Shown: positions 1 to 9,607 of the stretch, piece after piece | How the letters are laid out: the number at the start of each line of letters is the position of its first letter | How positions within the stretch are numbered: the first letter of the stretch is position 1 | Origin: an uncultured Tenacibaculum sp. | GTDB taxonomy: Bacteria; Bacteroidota; Bacteroidia; Flavobacteriales; Flavobacteriaceae | Length of the DNA: 64,000 bases | Reading direction: 5' to 3' | NCBI GenBank assembly: GCA_947498055.1 | Contig: CANMJA010000008.1 | Location: 1 to 64,000, forward strand | The notes under the pieces: model-generated | What the model saw: the letters and a program-made list of their open reading frames with translations, nothing else | What the model was told of the DNA's origin: nothing | Database searches by the model: none | Position numbers and translations under genes: made by a program

Positions 1-2747
1 TCTGGAGTACCATCGCCATCTGTATCTACACTTGCTCCTGTGATACTATGACTTGTGCTATCTGCATCTGTTAAGTTAGCAAATAAATCTCCGTTTAAAG
101 TTGTATCCTCTGGCGTTGTTAAAGTCTCATTAGCATCTACAATTAAAGTTCTTACATTAATTGTGAAATTTATTTCTTGATTAATACAACTATTTTGTGA
201 ATGTGTAACAATCACCTTATAGTTACCTTCATCTGATAAATCTAAAGGATTTTTTGTATATGTTGCTGTAGAAGAACTTGCTTGAATAGTAATAAACCCT
301 GCTCCATCTCCTCTATCTATTTGCCATTCATATAATAATTGAGAAGACGAATCTGTACCAGAAGAATAATCTGGTGTCCCACTTGAAAAAACAGTTGTAT
401 TAGTGGATACTGATGCTGCATCTAAACTTAATGCATCTCCAACATTTAAATTTTGATTAGCAATAGTAGCTAAAGTTGTTAACTCTGTTGCTATAACTTC
501 ATTCCCAGTAACTCCATTGTATCCTCCAACTCCACCTGTTACTCTACCATTATTGTTTCCTGTTCCATCTAAAACACCATCAGCTGGTGTAGTATCTATA
601 CCACCAGATTCTATTACATCTAAACATCCATCTCCATCACTATCTAAGTCTAATGAATTTGGTATACCATCATTATCACAATCAGGTGCTGTTATAATAT
701 CACTAAAAGCAATTTCAAAACGATCATTTACTGCTGCTGGAGCATCTTGGTTCATCGATATTTCAAAAGTAACTGTATTAAATATACCATTTATTCTTAC
801 ACTACCTGCTGCAGTTCCTGCTAAAGGTGGACCACATTCAGAAGGATCTGAAGTAAAATTTAAACCTGCCTGTCTAGTTATTGATGTAGAAGTCGTTATA
901 AAATGTGTATCATTTTGAGCTAATTCAGTAAATGTTAAACCTGGTGACAACAAACTAATAACCGAAGCTGTTGTTGTATTTCCAGGACCTCCTCCTCCTC
1001 CTAGTCTATCTATATGTATTACTGGATTTTGCACATATTTATCAAAATTAAATGTAATTGTAGCTGTATTAGGGTATGTATGTCTTATTGCTAGAGAAGG
1101 ATTACCAACTATTGAAGCATCACTAAACGCTCCATTACAAGCCATAGTATGAGGCACTACGCTACCTGCAACAGTTGTCTCTATTTCAAAATCGTTTAAA
1201 GTGAAACTTGTTCCATTTCCATAATCTGAAGCTGAAGCTGTTATTGTAACTGCATCTGAACCAGTTCCTGCAACAGAAGACCAAGAAGTTGAAGCTCCTG
1301 AACCTGAAGAAGACCAAGCTCCAGATATTGAAGAGGATGCTGATGAAGCACATGCTAAATTTTCATTCACATCTAGTATACCATCATTATCATCATCTTC
1401 ATCACAGAAATCGGATATACCATCTCTATCTGTATCTACATTTCCAGAAGCGATAGGATCACACTGATCTATTGGTGCAACAACAGAAAGAGTTGCCGAG
1501 CCTGATCTAATTACACAAGGATTATCTGGGTGTGTTATTACTAACCTATAAACTCTTCCATTTAAACCTGTTACGTTACTTAAATTCAGCACAGGAGTGT
1601 TAACCCCTGAATAAATTAATCCATTTGAAAGCGGAACACCATTTTCTTCCCATTGATAATTAATTGTGGAAGAAACATTTGTAACACTACCTGCAGGTGC
1701 AGTTCTTGTATTATAATTTGGGTTTCCAGACACAAAATCAGTTGTACTAGTAGCTATAGCTGGAGTTATTAAAAAAGATGCACTACTACCATCTACTACA
1801 GTTTGATTTTTCAATAAACTGGTATTCGCATTAAGTCTAGTAGCAACTGTTCTTTGTGGATCTTGATCATCATTACAACCATCATTATCACTATCTACAT
1901 CATCAAAATCAGGACTACCATCTCCATCTGTATCTACTATTGTACAGTAGCTAAAATTTGTAATTTGAAAAGTTACAACACCAACATTTACCCTATTATT
2001 ATCCTGTCTCTGCTTTCTTGTTACGATAGTAACACTTTGTACAACTCCTTCAATTGAGAAATCTGAATAGTTATTTTGATGTCCAATAAAAGTTGCATAA
2101 GAAGTAATAGAAGCTGCATCTGTTCCGCTTCCTTCTAAATAAAACAAAGCATTTGGTCCTGGAGCTCTATTTCCAAAAGTATTAACAGGATTTCTATTTT
2201 GATTATATTCTGTATTTATACTACTACCTGCAGATCCTTGTAATCCTGTTCCATTTACAATATTACTACTTCCATCAGGTGAAAGAGAAGTAACTGTAAC
2301 AAAATCACCATTATCTAAACCACTCCATCTAAACCTAACATCTGTTGTTGGTTCTGAAAAAGTAAGTGTGTAACTTACAAAATCTCCTCCAACACCTCCA
2401 GGTGTATTCCCTGCGTCTGTACCAGCTCCTTGCAAACGTAAAGTAGTAGCATTTTGCACAAACAATTCTGTTAAGTTAGCTCCACTAGTATCTGTAGTAA
2501 CATTAATATTTACACCGTTAAAATCATAAATACCTGAAATAGTCCCAGGGGTTGGTGCTTGATTATTAGAACCAATACCTGATGCATTTACATTTAAAAA
2601 ACCTGTAGGACATATTTTACCTTCGTTAGAGTCAGTAACTCCATCAAAATCTTCATCTTGAGAAAAGGCATTAATAAAACTAGAAAATAAAATTAACGTT
2701 AAAAACACTTTCGTTTTTAACAAATCGTTAATGTAAAAGTTCCTCAT
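1..2747 (-). CDS. Giant secreted surface protein with thrombospondin type 3 repeats (C-terminus beyond window)
   Basis: An open reading frame starts at an ATG (2747) and runs off the left edge with at least 915 codons and no stop. The N-terminus is a signal peptide: basic start, hydrophobic core KVFLTLILFSSFINAFS, then Q. Four clusters of Asp-rich calcium-binding thrombospondin type 3 repeats (DTDGDG, DSDNDG, DCDNDG types) lie near residues 271-296, 436-458, 686-717 and at the window edge. Between them are Thr/Ser-rich beta-sandwich-like segments, two containing a YQWEE or YEWQI Ig-like motif. In Flavobacteriaceae such proteins are usually T9SS-exported adhesins with a C-terminal sorting domain, which cannot be seen here. 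The exact role is unknown; export and surface location are inferred. Confidence 0.85.
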   Translation of the reverse strand, partial: MRNFYINDLLKTKVFLTLILFSSFINAFSQDEDFDGVTDSNEGKICPTGFLNVNASGIGSNNQAPTPGTISGIYDFNGVNINVTTDTSGANLTELFVQNATTLRLQGAGTDAGNTPGGVGGDFVSYTLTFSEPTTDVRFRWSGLDNGDFVTVTSLSPDGSSNIVNGTGLQGSAGSSINTEYNQNRNPVNTFGNRAPGPNALFYLEGSGTDAASITSYATFIGHQNNYSDFSIEGVVQSVTIVTRKQRQDNNRVNVGVVTFQITNFSYCTIVDTDGDGSPDFDDVDSDNDGCNDDQDPQRTVATRLNANTSLLKNQTVVDGSSASFLITPAIATSTTDFVSGNPNYNTRTAPAGSVTNVSSTINYQWEENGVPLSNGLIYSGVNTPVLNLSNVTGLNGRVYRLVITHPDNPCVIRSGSATLSVVAPIDQCDPIASGNVDTDRDGISDFCDEDDDNDGILDVNENLACASSASSSISGAWSSSGSGASTSWSSVAGTGSDAVTITASASDYGNGTSFTLNDFEIETTVAGSVVPHTMACNGAFSDASIVGNPSLAIRHTYPNTATITFNFDKYVQNPVIHIDRLGGGGGPGNTTTASVISLLSPGLTFTELAQNDTHFITTSTSITRQAGLNFTSDPSECGPPLAGTAAGSVRINGIFNTVTFEISMNQDAPAAVNDRFEIAFSDIITAPDCDNDGIPNSLDLDSDGDGCLDVIESGGIDTTPADGVLDGTGNNNGRVTGGVGGYNGVTGNEVIATELTTLATIANQNLNVGDALSLDAASVSTNTTVFSSGTPDYSSGTDSSSQLLYEWQIDRGDGAGFITIQASSSTATYTKNPLDLSDEGNYKVIVTHSQNSCINQEINFTINVRTLIVDANETLTTPEDTTLNGDLFANLTDADSTSHSITGASVDTDGDGTP

Positions 2748-2960
2748 AATTTGATAACTTCTGGTTGTTTGAAAACTTACTTATACAATAAAACGTTCCC
2801 ACTACTATCAAATAAAAAGAAAAACAAATAAAATTAAAGGATATACTTATACTATGAAGAATAAAATATTCGACCACTCGCTTACATAAGTTAAAGACCC
2901 TAATTCCAAGATTTTAATTAATCACTTGATAGCGGGGGGAACATTTCGAGTGCAAATATA
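2748..2960 (-). promoter_or_regulatory. Promoter and candidate structured 5' leader of the surface protein gene
   Basis: On the minus strand a perfect TAnnTTTG -7 element (TATATTTG) lies at 2960-2953, predicting a start site near 2946 and a leader of about 200 nt. The leader begins with GTTCCCCCCGCTATCA (2942-2927). This pairs with TGATAGTAGTGGGAAC (2810-2795) in 14 of 16 positions including one G-U, closing a domain of about 116 nt. Smaller internal complementarities (ACTTAT with ATAAGT, GAATA with TATTC) are present. No -33 TTG is evident. The run of six C in very AT-rich DNA stands out. The class of RNA is not recognised. Confidence 0.55.
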
Positions 2961-3189
2961 TAATTTTTTATTACACTCTTTTTAATTAAGAAACATTTTT
3001 TTCACATAAGTCACATTTTAATATGATTTTATTATTTAATTTAATTCAATCATCTAAAACTATTAACAAAAAAATAAATATAAATAAAAACTATTAAAAC
3101 TAACCATAAAAACATATTTTTAAGAGCATTATTTTTAACACCTACATAATTTTATTCAGAATAAAAAAAAACAGCTTAAAACTTACTAT
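2961..3189. other. AT-rich intergenic DNA, nothing recognised
   Basis: This stretch lies between the surface-protein promoter and the stop of the cysteine desulfurase gene. It is almost entirely A/T homopolymer runs. No open frame, clear hairpin terminator or repeat was seen. Confidence 0.5.
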
Positions 3190-4341
3190 TTAAAGTATTT
3201 TAGTTTTTTTATCTTTTTTAAAGATCTGTTCTAACAAATAATCTACCTCAGCTATAGTTGAAAACCTACTAAACGAAAATCTAACAGAAGAAAAACTTAT
3301 CTCTTCTTCATTTAAGATTTCTTCTAAAACATGAGATCTTTTACTTGCCCCACTTTGGCATGCACTTCCAGCAGAAGCACAAACCCCCATTAAATCTAAA
3401 CGAAATAAGAACCTTTCATCTTTAAAAGGAAACCTTACATTAACAATAGTTTTCGTTGCTACAATTTCTTCCCCAGACAAACCGTTAAATGAAATATTTT
3501 TGAAATTCATTATTAATTGATTGATGAAATATTTTTTTATTTCAAAAATATGTTGCGAATCTTTTTTTAATCGTCCTATCGATATACTAAGAGCTTTTTC
3601 CATACCAAGTATCGCATGTACATTTTCTGTACCCGACCTCACTCCTTTTTCTTGACCTCCTCCTAACAAAATTGGCTTTATAGAATACTTACTATTACTA
3701 TATAAGAAACCTACTCCTTTAGGACCATGAAACTTATGTGCACTAGCTACCAAAAAATCGACTGGAACTTCTTTTAAATCAACCTCTAAATGACCAACTG
3801 CCTGCACAGCATCAGAATGAAACATTACGTTATATTTTACACACAAAGAAGAAACTTCTTTTACAGGTAAAATATTTCCTATTTCGTTATTCACATACAT
3901 TAAACTAACCAATGTTTTCTTCTTCTGATTCGACAATTTAATCTCTAATTCTTTTAAATCAAATTCACCAAATTTATTTAAGCTCAAATAATCTACTTCA
4001 ACTCCTTTTTCTTTTTGCAAATATTGAACCACATCTAACACTGCATGATGCTCTATTCTAGTAGTTATAATCCTTTTTACTTCTAAATTTATTACTGCAT
4101 TTTTTAGTACTAAATTATTTGCTTCAGTACCTCCTGATGTAAAGAACAACTCTTTTGCAGAAACATTAAGATAATTAGCTATGTTTTTTCTTGCTTTTTC
4201 TACAGCTACTTTTGCTTTTCTTCCCATCTGATGTACTGACGATGGATTCCCATAATTTAACAACATCGATTCACTCATAACTTCGACCACCTCAGGAAGT
4301 AACTGAGTAGTTGCAGCATTATCAAAATATATATTTTTCAT
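3190..4341 (-). CDS. Cysteine desulfurase (IscS/NifS family, class V aminotransferase)
   Basis: PLP enzyme that takes sulfur from cysteine for Fe-S cluster or thio-cofactor synthesis. Over 383 aa it shows the family landmarks: N-terminal YFDNAATT, GGTEANN (about 70-76), IEHHAVL (96-102), HSDAVQAVGH (175-184), the PLP lysine K203 in SAHKFHGPKG, RSGTEN (235-240) and the sulfur-carrying cysteine C328 in GSACQSG. The ATG start puts YFDNAATT at the usual distance from the N-terminus. The Smr gene lies just upstream on the same strand with a 23-nt gap, so the two are probably co-transcribed. No scaffold or suf genes are adjacent, so the pathway partner is unknown. Confidence 0.95.
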   Translation of the reverse strand: MKNIYFDNAATTQLLPEVVEVMSESMLLNYGNPSSVHQMGRKAKVAVEKARKNIANYLNVSAKELFFTSGGTEANNLVLKNAVINLEVKRIITTRIEHHAVLDVVQYLQKEKGVEVDYLSLNKFGEFDLKELEIKLSNQKKKTLVSLMYVNNEIGNILPVKEVSSLCVKYNVMFHSDAVQAVGHLEVDLKEVPVDFLVASAHKFHGPKGVGFLYSNSKYSIKPILLGGGQEKGVRSGTENVHAILGMEKALSISIGRLKKDSQHIFEIKKYFINQLIMNFKNISFNGLSGEEIVATKTIVNVRFPFKDERFLFRLDLMGVCASAGSACQSGASKRSHVLEEILNEEEISFSSVRFSFSRFSTIAEVDYLLEQIFKKDKKTKIL

Positions 4342-4364
4342 TTTTATTTTCGATCATTAGGTTA

Positions 4365-4910
4365 TTAATTATTTTGATATATATAAACTTCTGTCGCTCC
4401 TGCCCCATATTTTTTATAAGACGCATCATAATATTTTACGGAATATCTATTTAACAAATACTGCAACTCTTCTTTTAAGACCCCCTCACCAACACCATGT
4501 ATAAAGATAACTTTAGATATTTTTTTATATATACAGTATTCTATTTTTCTTTTTGCAGTTTCAATTTGCAGTGATAATATATCGTAATTATCCATTTGCT
4601 TAGTTGATTTCACTAACTTTTCTACATGTAAATCAACCTCTAATATTATTTCTTTTTTTACTTTAACAAAACCTTTTTTCTTTCTTTTTTCATCTCTCTC
4701 TAACTCTTTTCTTAAATTTTTTTCTTCTTCATTATATTGTCTGTAAATCTCATTTTGCTCAATATCAATTTTTACCAAATCTATGCTATCAAACCAAAAT
4801 TCCATTCCTTCATCATCTCTTATTAAAATCCTCTCTTTTGAAACACTAACCACAAAACCTTTAATAACATCATCTATTACAGCAACTTTATTTCCAATTT
4901 CTAAACACAT
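4365..4910 (-). CDS. Smr/MutS2 C-terminal domain protein with DUF2027-type N-terminus
   Basis: 181 aa. Residues 1-50 resemble the small beta domain seen in Bacteroidetes DUF2027/Smr proteins. A charged helical linker (about 50-88, rich in E/K/R) follows, then an Smr domain (about 92-178) with DLH (93-95), IHGVGEG (137-143) and YGAGATEVYI near the end. Smr domains are nucleases or nucleic-acid-binding modules found in MutS2 and stand-alone proteins; the substrate here is unknown. It lies 23 nt upstream of the desulfurase gene and is divergent from the ArsC-like gene at 5012. Confidence 0.85.
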   Translation of the reverse strand: MCLEIGNKVAVIDDVIKGFVVSVSKERILIRDDEGMEFWFDSIDLVKIDIEQNEIYRQYNEEEKNLRKELERDEKRKKKGFVKVKKEIILEVDLHVEKLVKSTKQMDNYDILSLQIETAKRKIEYCIYKKISKVIFIHGVGEGVLKEELQYLLNRYSVKYYDASYKKYGAGATEVYIYQNN

Positions 4911-4950
4911 ACTTAACTTTAACTTAAAAATATAACTCTTAGTAGTTTCT

Positions 4951-4958
4951 TAATTTTG
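4951..4958 (+). promoter_or_regulatory. Putative -7 element of the ArsC-like gene
   Basis: TAATTTTG matches the Bacteroidetes TAnnTTTG consensus and lies 53 nt before the ATG at 5012, in the divergent gap after the Smr gene. No good -33 TTG was found at the usual distance. Confidence 0.45.
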
Positions 4959-5011
4959 CAAGAGAATTACAAAGACATTAAATTACCTCTGCAAAAATAC
5001 CTAAAAAAAGG

Positions 5012-5656
5012 ATGATAAAAACTACCATACAAACAGAAGACTTTTTTAAAGATGCTAAAAATGATTTATCTATTTCTAAAGATCGAAAAGATTTATTATT
5101 TAGAATAGCAAATAAAATAACTGAAGAACTAGAAGATCGAGATAAAATTAATTTAAATTTTATTTGCACTCATAATTCTAGAAGAAGTCAATTAGCTCAA
5201 GTTTGGTCATTCTTTGCTAGTGAATATTTTAATTTAAATAATATACATGCATTTTCTGGAGGAACTGAAACCACAGCTTTTCATAGAAATACAGTTAAGT
5301 GTTTGCAAAAAACTGGATTTAACTTTAATGTAGGGGATTTTTCTCATCAAAACCCTCAATACTTAATATCTTTTAAAGGTTCTAAAAAAACGATTAATGG
5401 TTTTTCAAAAATTTTTGACAATGAAATTAATCAGTACCCATATATTGCTATAACCACATGTGATCATGCAGATGAAAACTGCCCTTTCATTCCTGACGCT
5501 ATAGAAAGATTTCATTTACCATACAAGGACCCTAAAGAATCTGACAATACAGATAGGCAGAATGAAAAATACTTAGAAACTAGTAAACAAATTGCTGGTG
5601 AAATCTTCTTACTTTTTGAAGAAATAAAAAATCAAATAGAGAAAAAACAACTTTAA
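5012..5656 (+). CDS. Low-molecular-weight tyrosine phosphatase / thioredoxin-coupled ArsC-like arsenate reductase
   Basis: 214 aa. The catalytic P-loop is CTHNSRRS with C52. A redox pair C150 and C157 (TCDHADENC), spaced seven residues apart, matches the relay cysteines of thioredoxin-linked ArsC, and DP in KDPKESDNT supplies the usual acid loop. The family reduces arsenate or dephosphorylates phosphotyrosine. An N-terminal helical extension of about 45 residues precedes the phosphatase fold. Unlike the paralogue at 46345 it stands alone without arsR, so a role outside arsenic resistance is possible. The ATG follows AAAAAAAGG, a plausible ribosome-binding region. Confidence 0.85.
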   Translation: MIKTTIQTEDFFKDAKNDLSISKDRKDLLFRIANKITEELEDRDKINLNFICTHNSRRSQLAQVWSFFASEYFNLNNIHAFSGGTETTAFHRNTVKCLQKTGFNFNVGDFSHQNPQYLISFKGSKKTINGFSKIFDNEINQYPYIAITTCDHADENCPFIPDAIERFHLPYKDPKESDNTDRQNEKYLETSKQIAGEIFLLFEEIKNQIEKKQL

Positions 5657-5675
5657 AAAAACAGAATTACTAAGA

Positions 5676-6494
5676 TTAAATTACTGTATTCTTATCATAA
5701 GGAACACTATTTAAAATATGTTCTATACATGAAATTCTAGCTTCTGTTTTTCTATTTGCCCTAATTATTTTCCAAGGAGATTGTTCTGTATTTGTTTTTT
5801 TAAACATTTTCTTTTTATAAACAGTATAATCATCCCATAAAGTTTGAGCTCTTTCATCTACAGATGTCATTTTCCATTGTTTTAGAGGATCTTTTTTAAT
5901 TTCATCAAAACGTTTTTGCTGTTCTCTTTTAGAAATTGACATATATATTTTAACCAAGCGAATACCGGATTGTAAAATCATTTTTTCAAATCCATTCACT
6001 TGTTTCATAAATATTTTATATTGTTTTTCTGTACAAAAACCATTTACAGGCTCAACTACAGCTCTATTATACCAACTCCTATCAAACAAAACCAACTCTC
6101 CTGCTTTAGGGAATTGCTCTACATATCTTTGAAAATACCATTGTGTCTTTTGTTCTTCAGTTGGTTTTGGCAAAGCTACAATCCTCATATGCCTTGGATT
6201 AATTCTCTCCGTTATCCTTCTTATTGCTCCTCCTTTTCCTGCTGCATCTCTTCCTTCAAATAAAACTATAATTCTTTCATTATTATTTATAGCCCAAGTT
6301 TGAAGTTTTATCAACTCAATTTGAAGTTTTTCTAATTTTTCTAAATAATTAACATATCTAAGCGCTCTTTCTACATTATAAGATTCTTTAGATAAAATAG
6401 CCAATAAACCTTCTTTTGAATTTAATTTTTCTACTTCTGTTTCTGAAAGCTTTAACTCTTCAAACTTATTATTTTCTATATTCATATTAATCAT
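5676..6494 (-). CDS. ppk2: Polyphosphate kinase 2 (PPK2), copy 1
   Basis: 272 aa single-domain PPK2, which transfers phosphate between polyphosphate and nucleotides. It carries Walker A GRDAAGKGG (81-89), the lid-type arginine segment RRITERINPR, and FDRSWYNRAVVEPV with the Walker B aspartate. It is the second gene of a PPK2 pair: its ATG overlaps the TAA of the upstream copy in ATGATTAA, so translation is probably coupled. A second ATG three codons in (6485) could also be used. Substrate preference (GDP/ADP or AMP) cannot be read reliably from the sequence. Confidence 0.92.
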   Translation of the reverse strand: MINMNIENNKFEELKLSETEVEKLNSKEGLLAILSKESYNVERALRYVNYLEKLEKLQIELIKLQTWAINNNERIIVLFEGRDAAGKGGAIRRITERINPRHMRIVALPKPTEEQKTQWYFQRYVEQFPKAGELVLFDRSWYNRAVVEPVNGFCTEKQYKIFMKQVNGFEKMILQSGIRLVKIYMSISKREQQKRFDEIKKDPLKQWKMTSVDERAQTLWDDYTVYKKKMFKKTNTEQSPWKIIRANRKTEARISCIEHILNSVPYDKNTVI

Positions 6495-7344
6495 GTTGTA
6501 TTACAGAGCGGTAATATCTCATTACTATATTAGGATCAGGGTTCAAATTGGTCATCGCTTCTTCTTTTCCTTCATAATCAAATTTAGATAGCACATGGCG
6601 CATAGCTTCTAAACGAGCTGTTTTTTTACTATTCGTTTTTATAATCGTCCAAGGACAATAACTTGTATGTGTTTTAGTAAACATTTCTTCTTTATAATAG
6701 GTATATTCATCCCACAACTCTTGTCCTTTTTTATCTACAGGACTAAATTTCCAGTGCTTTAAAGGGTTTCCCATTCTTGATTCGAATCGTTTTATTTGCT
6801 CTTTTTTTGATATAGACAACCAAAATTTAATGACTATGACTCCATCTTCATACAACATATGCTCAAACTCTGGCACTTGGACCAAAAATTTTCTATACTG
6901 CGCCTCAGAGCAGAAACCCATTACTGGCTCTACCACTGCTCTATTATACCAACTTCTATCAAAAAAAACAATTTCTCCTGGGTTTGGTAATTCTTTAATA
7001 TATCTTTGAAAATACCACTGTCCGGTTTCTACCTCTGTAGGTTTATTTAAAGCTACCAAGCGTGAAGATCTAGGACTTAAATGCTCCATAAAACGCCTAA
7101 TATTTCCTCCTTTTCCTGCTGCATCTCTTCCTTCAAAAATCACAGCTACTCTCTTATTATTTTTAGCAACCCACTGTTGTAACTTTACCAATTCAATCTG
7201 CAAACTTCTTAATTCTTGCTCATAAAGCAACTCTTTTTCTACAGATTTAAAAGGTATTTGCTGTTGTTTTATAAACAACAACAACTCTTCATTACTTTTA
7301 ATTTCTTTAAAGTTTTTTGCTGTAAGTTTAGGTTTCTTATCCAT
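6487..7344 (-). CDS. ppk2: Polyphosphate kinase 2 (PPK2), copy 2
   Basis: 285 aa. Same architecture as the next gene downstream: Walker A GRDAAGKGG (72-80), RRFMEHLSPR, and FFDRSWYNRAVVEPVMGF. The C-terminal tail is longer (LNPDPNIVMRYYRSVIQHD). The two proteins are clearly paralogous but far from identical, so this is an old duplication rather than a recent repeat. It is first in a two-gene operon and divergent from the LpxR-like gene. The pair may make hetero-oligomers or act on different nucleotides; that is inference. Confidence 0.92.
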   Translation of the reverse strand: MDKKPKLTAKNFKEIKSNEELLLFIKQQQIPFKSVEKELLYEQELRSLQIELVKLQQWVAKNNKRVAVIFEGRDAAGKGGNIRRFMEHLSPRSSRLVALNKPTEVETGQWYFQRYIKELPNPGEIVFFDRSWYNRAVVEPVMGFCSEAQYRKFLVQVPEFEHMLYEDGVIVIKFWLSISKKEQIKRFESRMGNPLKHWKFSPVDKKGQELWDEYTYYKEEMFTKTHTSYCPWTIIKTNSKKTARLEAMRHVLSKFDYEGKEEAMTNLNPDPNIVMRYYRSVIQHD

Positions 7345-7416
7345 TCAATAAATTATGTAATACTAAAGTATACATTATAAATAAGAATAATGTATTTTTT
7401 TTGTTATTTTGGTCTC

Positions 7417-8370
7417 GTGAAAAGAACAAGATTATTACTTCTGTTAATTTTAATATCGTTTGTATGTTTTGGCCAAACCAACTACACCAAACAGTTTAGT
7501 TTTATTAATGATAATGATTTATATGTTTCTACCCAAAGAGACAGATATTATACAAACGGTATATTTCTCTCTTATAATTTTTTATCTACAAAAGAAAGAA
7601 CTAAAACAATTAAAAAGATATATTCTATAGAAATTGGTCAAGAATTATACTCTCCTTTTAAAGCAAATGTAAATTTTTTATCTGAACATGATAGGCCTTT
7701 TGCTGGTTATTTATTTGGTGGTTTCGGTATCAGTAATTTTTATAAAAACAACTCCATTTTTAAATTAAATGGTAGAATTGGTATCATAGGCCCTTCCGCT
7801 TTTGGCGAAGAATTAATGAATTTTGTTCACGATATTTATGGATTTGAACCTGCTACCGGGTGGAAATATCAAATACAAGATGCTTTTACTTTAAATTTGA
7901 GTATCGATTACACTAAAAACTTATCTGATTTTTCTTCTGATTTTTTTGATTTTAACTGGAGAAACAAAATTAATATTGGTTCTATTTTTACTGATATATC
8001 TTCAGGTTTCACCAGTAGAATAGGTATAAAAAGTTTACAAAAAATAACAAACAGCATTGGTTTTAATAGCAAATTGAACAATAAAGACACCAAATTAACA
8101 AACACCAAAGAAATGTTTTTTTACGTGAATCCAATGCTAAGGTTTACAATTTATGATGCTACAATACAAGGTAGTTTTTTTAATGACAATAATATTATTA
8201 CTTATGACATTAAACCTATTGTATTAACTACAGAAATAGGTTTTCGATTTTCTCTAAATAATTTTAATTTCAAATATGCTATTATACACCATACCAAAAA
8301 GCTAGAAAGCGTAAGAGTGCCTAATTCTAATTTTTATGGAAGTATCGAAATTCATTATCTTTTCAACTAA
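7417..8370 (+). CDS. LpxR-like lipid A deacylase family outer-membrane protein (DUF2219)
   Basis: About 317 aa from a GTG start. LpxR proteins are outer-membrane beta barrels that remove the 3'-acyloxyacyl chain of lipid A. The family's N-terminal FINDNDLY, RDRYYTNG, IGQELYSP, RPFAGYLFGG and IGPSAFGEE...FVHDIYG stretches are all present, followed by alternating barrel strands. The frame is open from ATG 7390, but the GTG at 7417 gives a clean signal peptide (KRTR, then LLLLLILISFVCFGQ). It also sits 5 nt after a -7-like TTATTTTG (7404-7411), which would otherwise fall inside the gene. Substrate not proven. Confidence 0.8.
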   Translation: MKRTRLLLLLILISFVCFGQTNYTKQFSFINDNDLYVSTQRDRYYTNGIFLSYNFLSTKERTKTIKKIYSIEIGQELYSPFKANVNFLSEHDRPFAGYLFGGFGISNFYKNNSIFKLNGRIGIIGPSAFGEELMNFVHDIYGFEPATGWKYQIQDAFTLNLSIDYTKNLSDFSSDFFDFNWRNKINIGSIFTDISSGFTSRIGIKSLQKITNSIGFNSKLNNKDTKLTNTKEMFFYVNPMLRFTIYDATIQGSFFNDNNIITYDIKPIVLTTEIGFRFSLNNFNFKYAIIHHTKKLESVRVPNSNFYGSIEIHYLFN

Positions 8371-8426
8371 TTAACAAAAGTATAAAAAGTGTTGATAAAT
8401 AAATTTTAAAAATTAATGGAATAGAA

Positions 8427-8434
8427 TATCTTTG
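8427..8434 (+). promoter_or_regulatory. -7 element of the dnaN promoter
   Basis: TATCTTTG is a perfect TAnnTTTG match 27 nt before the dnaN ATG, the typical position in this phylum. The -33 region is degenerate. Confidence 0.6.
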
Positions 8435-8461
8435 TAAATCAAATTCCTTTAGAAAAAAATA

Positions 8462-9580
8462 ATGAAATTTATTGTATCTAGCTCACATTTACTAAAACAA
8501 CTACAGATATTAGGTGGTGTTATAAACAGCAATAATACCTTACCAATATTAGACAATTTTTTGTTTGAATTATCTGAAAACCAATTAACAGCTTCAGCTT
8601 CTGATTTAGAAACTACTATGAGCGCAGTAATAAATGTGGAAAGCACTGATACTGCATCGATAGCAATTAACGCTCGTTTACTGTTAGATACACTAAAAAC
8701 ATTTCCCAATCAACCATTAACGTTTAAAACAGAAGGGGAAAACACCATTGAAATTAGTTCTGAACAAGGAAAATATGACATGGCTTTTTATAATGGAGAA
8801 GAATTTCCTAAAGCCATAGAATTACCTTCACCAAGTAGTACAGAGGTACCTCCACATATACTTTCTACTGCAATTTCTAAAACTATTTTTGCAGCTGGAA
8901 ACGATGATTTACGACCTGTTATGAGTGGCGTTTTTTTTCAATTTAACTCTAAGGAACTAACTTTTGTAGCTACAGATGCTCACAAATTAGTTAAATACAC
9001 AAGAAAAGATGTATCTGCAGATAAGTCTGCTGAGTTTATCATGCCTAAAAAGCCTTTAAATTTATTAAAAGGTATTTTAGGAAGTACTGAAGACAATGTT
9101 ACTATTGAGTATAATGATGCTAATGCTAAATTTACTTTTGACAATATCGTTTTAATTTGCCGACTAATAGATGGGAAATATCCTAATTATGAAGCTGTAA
9201 TTCCTAAAGAAAACCCGAATAAATTAACTGTAGATAGAGCTTCATTTTTAAATTCTGTTCGCAGAGTTTCTATTTTTTCTAGTAAAACAACACATCAAAT
9301 ACGTTTAAAAATGGCTGGTACAGAATTAAATGTATCTGCAGAAGACTTAGATTACGCAAATAAAGCAGACGAACGTTTGAGTTGTGATTACCAAGGAGAT
9401 GATATGCAAATTGGTTTTAATTCTCGTTTTTTAAGTGAAATGTTAAATAATTTAAATGCTAACGACGTACAGTTAGAAATGAGTTTACCTAATAGAGCAG
9501 GGATTTTAACTCCAATTGATGGTACTGAAGAAGGTGAACATGTTACTATGCTTGTAATGCCAGTAATGTTAAACGGATAA
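8462..9580 (+). CDS. dnaN: DNA polymerase III beta subunit (sliding clamp)
   Basis: 372 aa, the usual length. It forms the processivity ring that tethers the polymerase to DNA and serves as docking platform for repair factors. The N-terminus MKFIVSSSHLLKQLQ, the LRPVMSGV motif of the second clamp domain (about 152-159), LICRLIDGKYPNY near residue 230 and the C-terminal MLVMPVML are diagnostic. It is a single-gene unit here, with its own promoter and a strong terminator, and is not next to dnaA, as is common in Bacteroidota. Confidence 0.97.
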   Translation: MKFIVSSSHLLKQLQILGGVINSNNTLPILDNFLFELSENQLTASASDLETTMSAVINVESTDTASIAINARLLLDTLKTFPNQPLTFKTEGENTIEISSEQGKYDMAFYNGEEFPKAIELPSPSSTEVPPHILSTAISKTIFAAGNDDLRPVMSGVFFQFNSKELTFVATDAHKLVKYTRKDVSADKSAEFIMPKKPLNLLKGILGSTEDNVTIEYNDANAKFTFDNIVLICRLIDGKYPNYEAVIPKENPNKLTVDRASFLNSVRRVSIFSSKTTHQIRLKMAGTELNVSAEDLDYANKADERLSCDYQGDDMQIGFNSRFLSEMLNNLNANDVQLEMSLPNRAGILTPIDGTEEGEHVTMLVMPVMLNG

Positions 9581-9607
9581 TTTTATTCAAAAACATAATA
9601 TAAAAAC

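Noticed and set aside
517..918. Plus-strand open frame rich in Pro/Ser
   Set aside because: It is antisense to the large secreted-protein gene and mirrors its repeats; no start signal or family.
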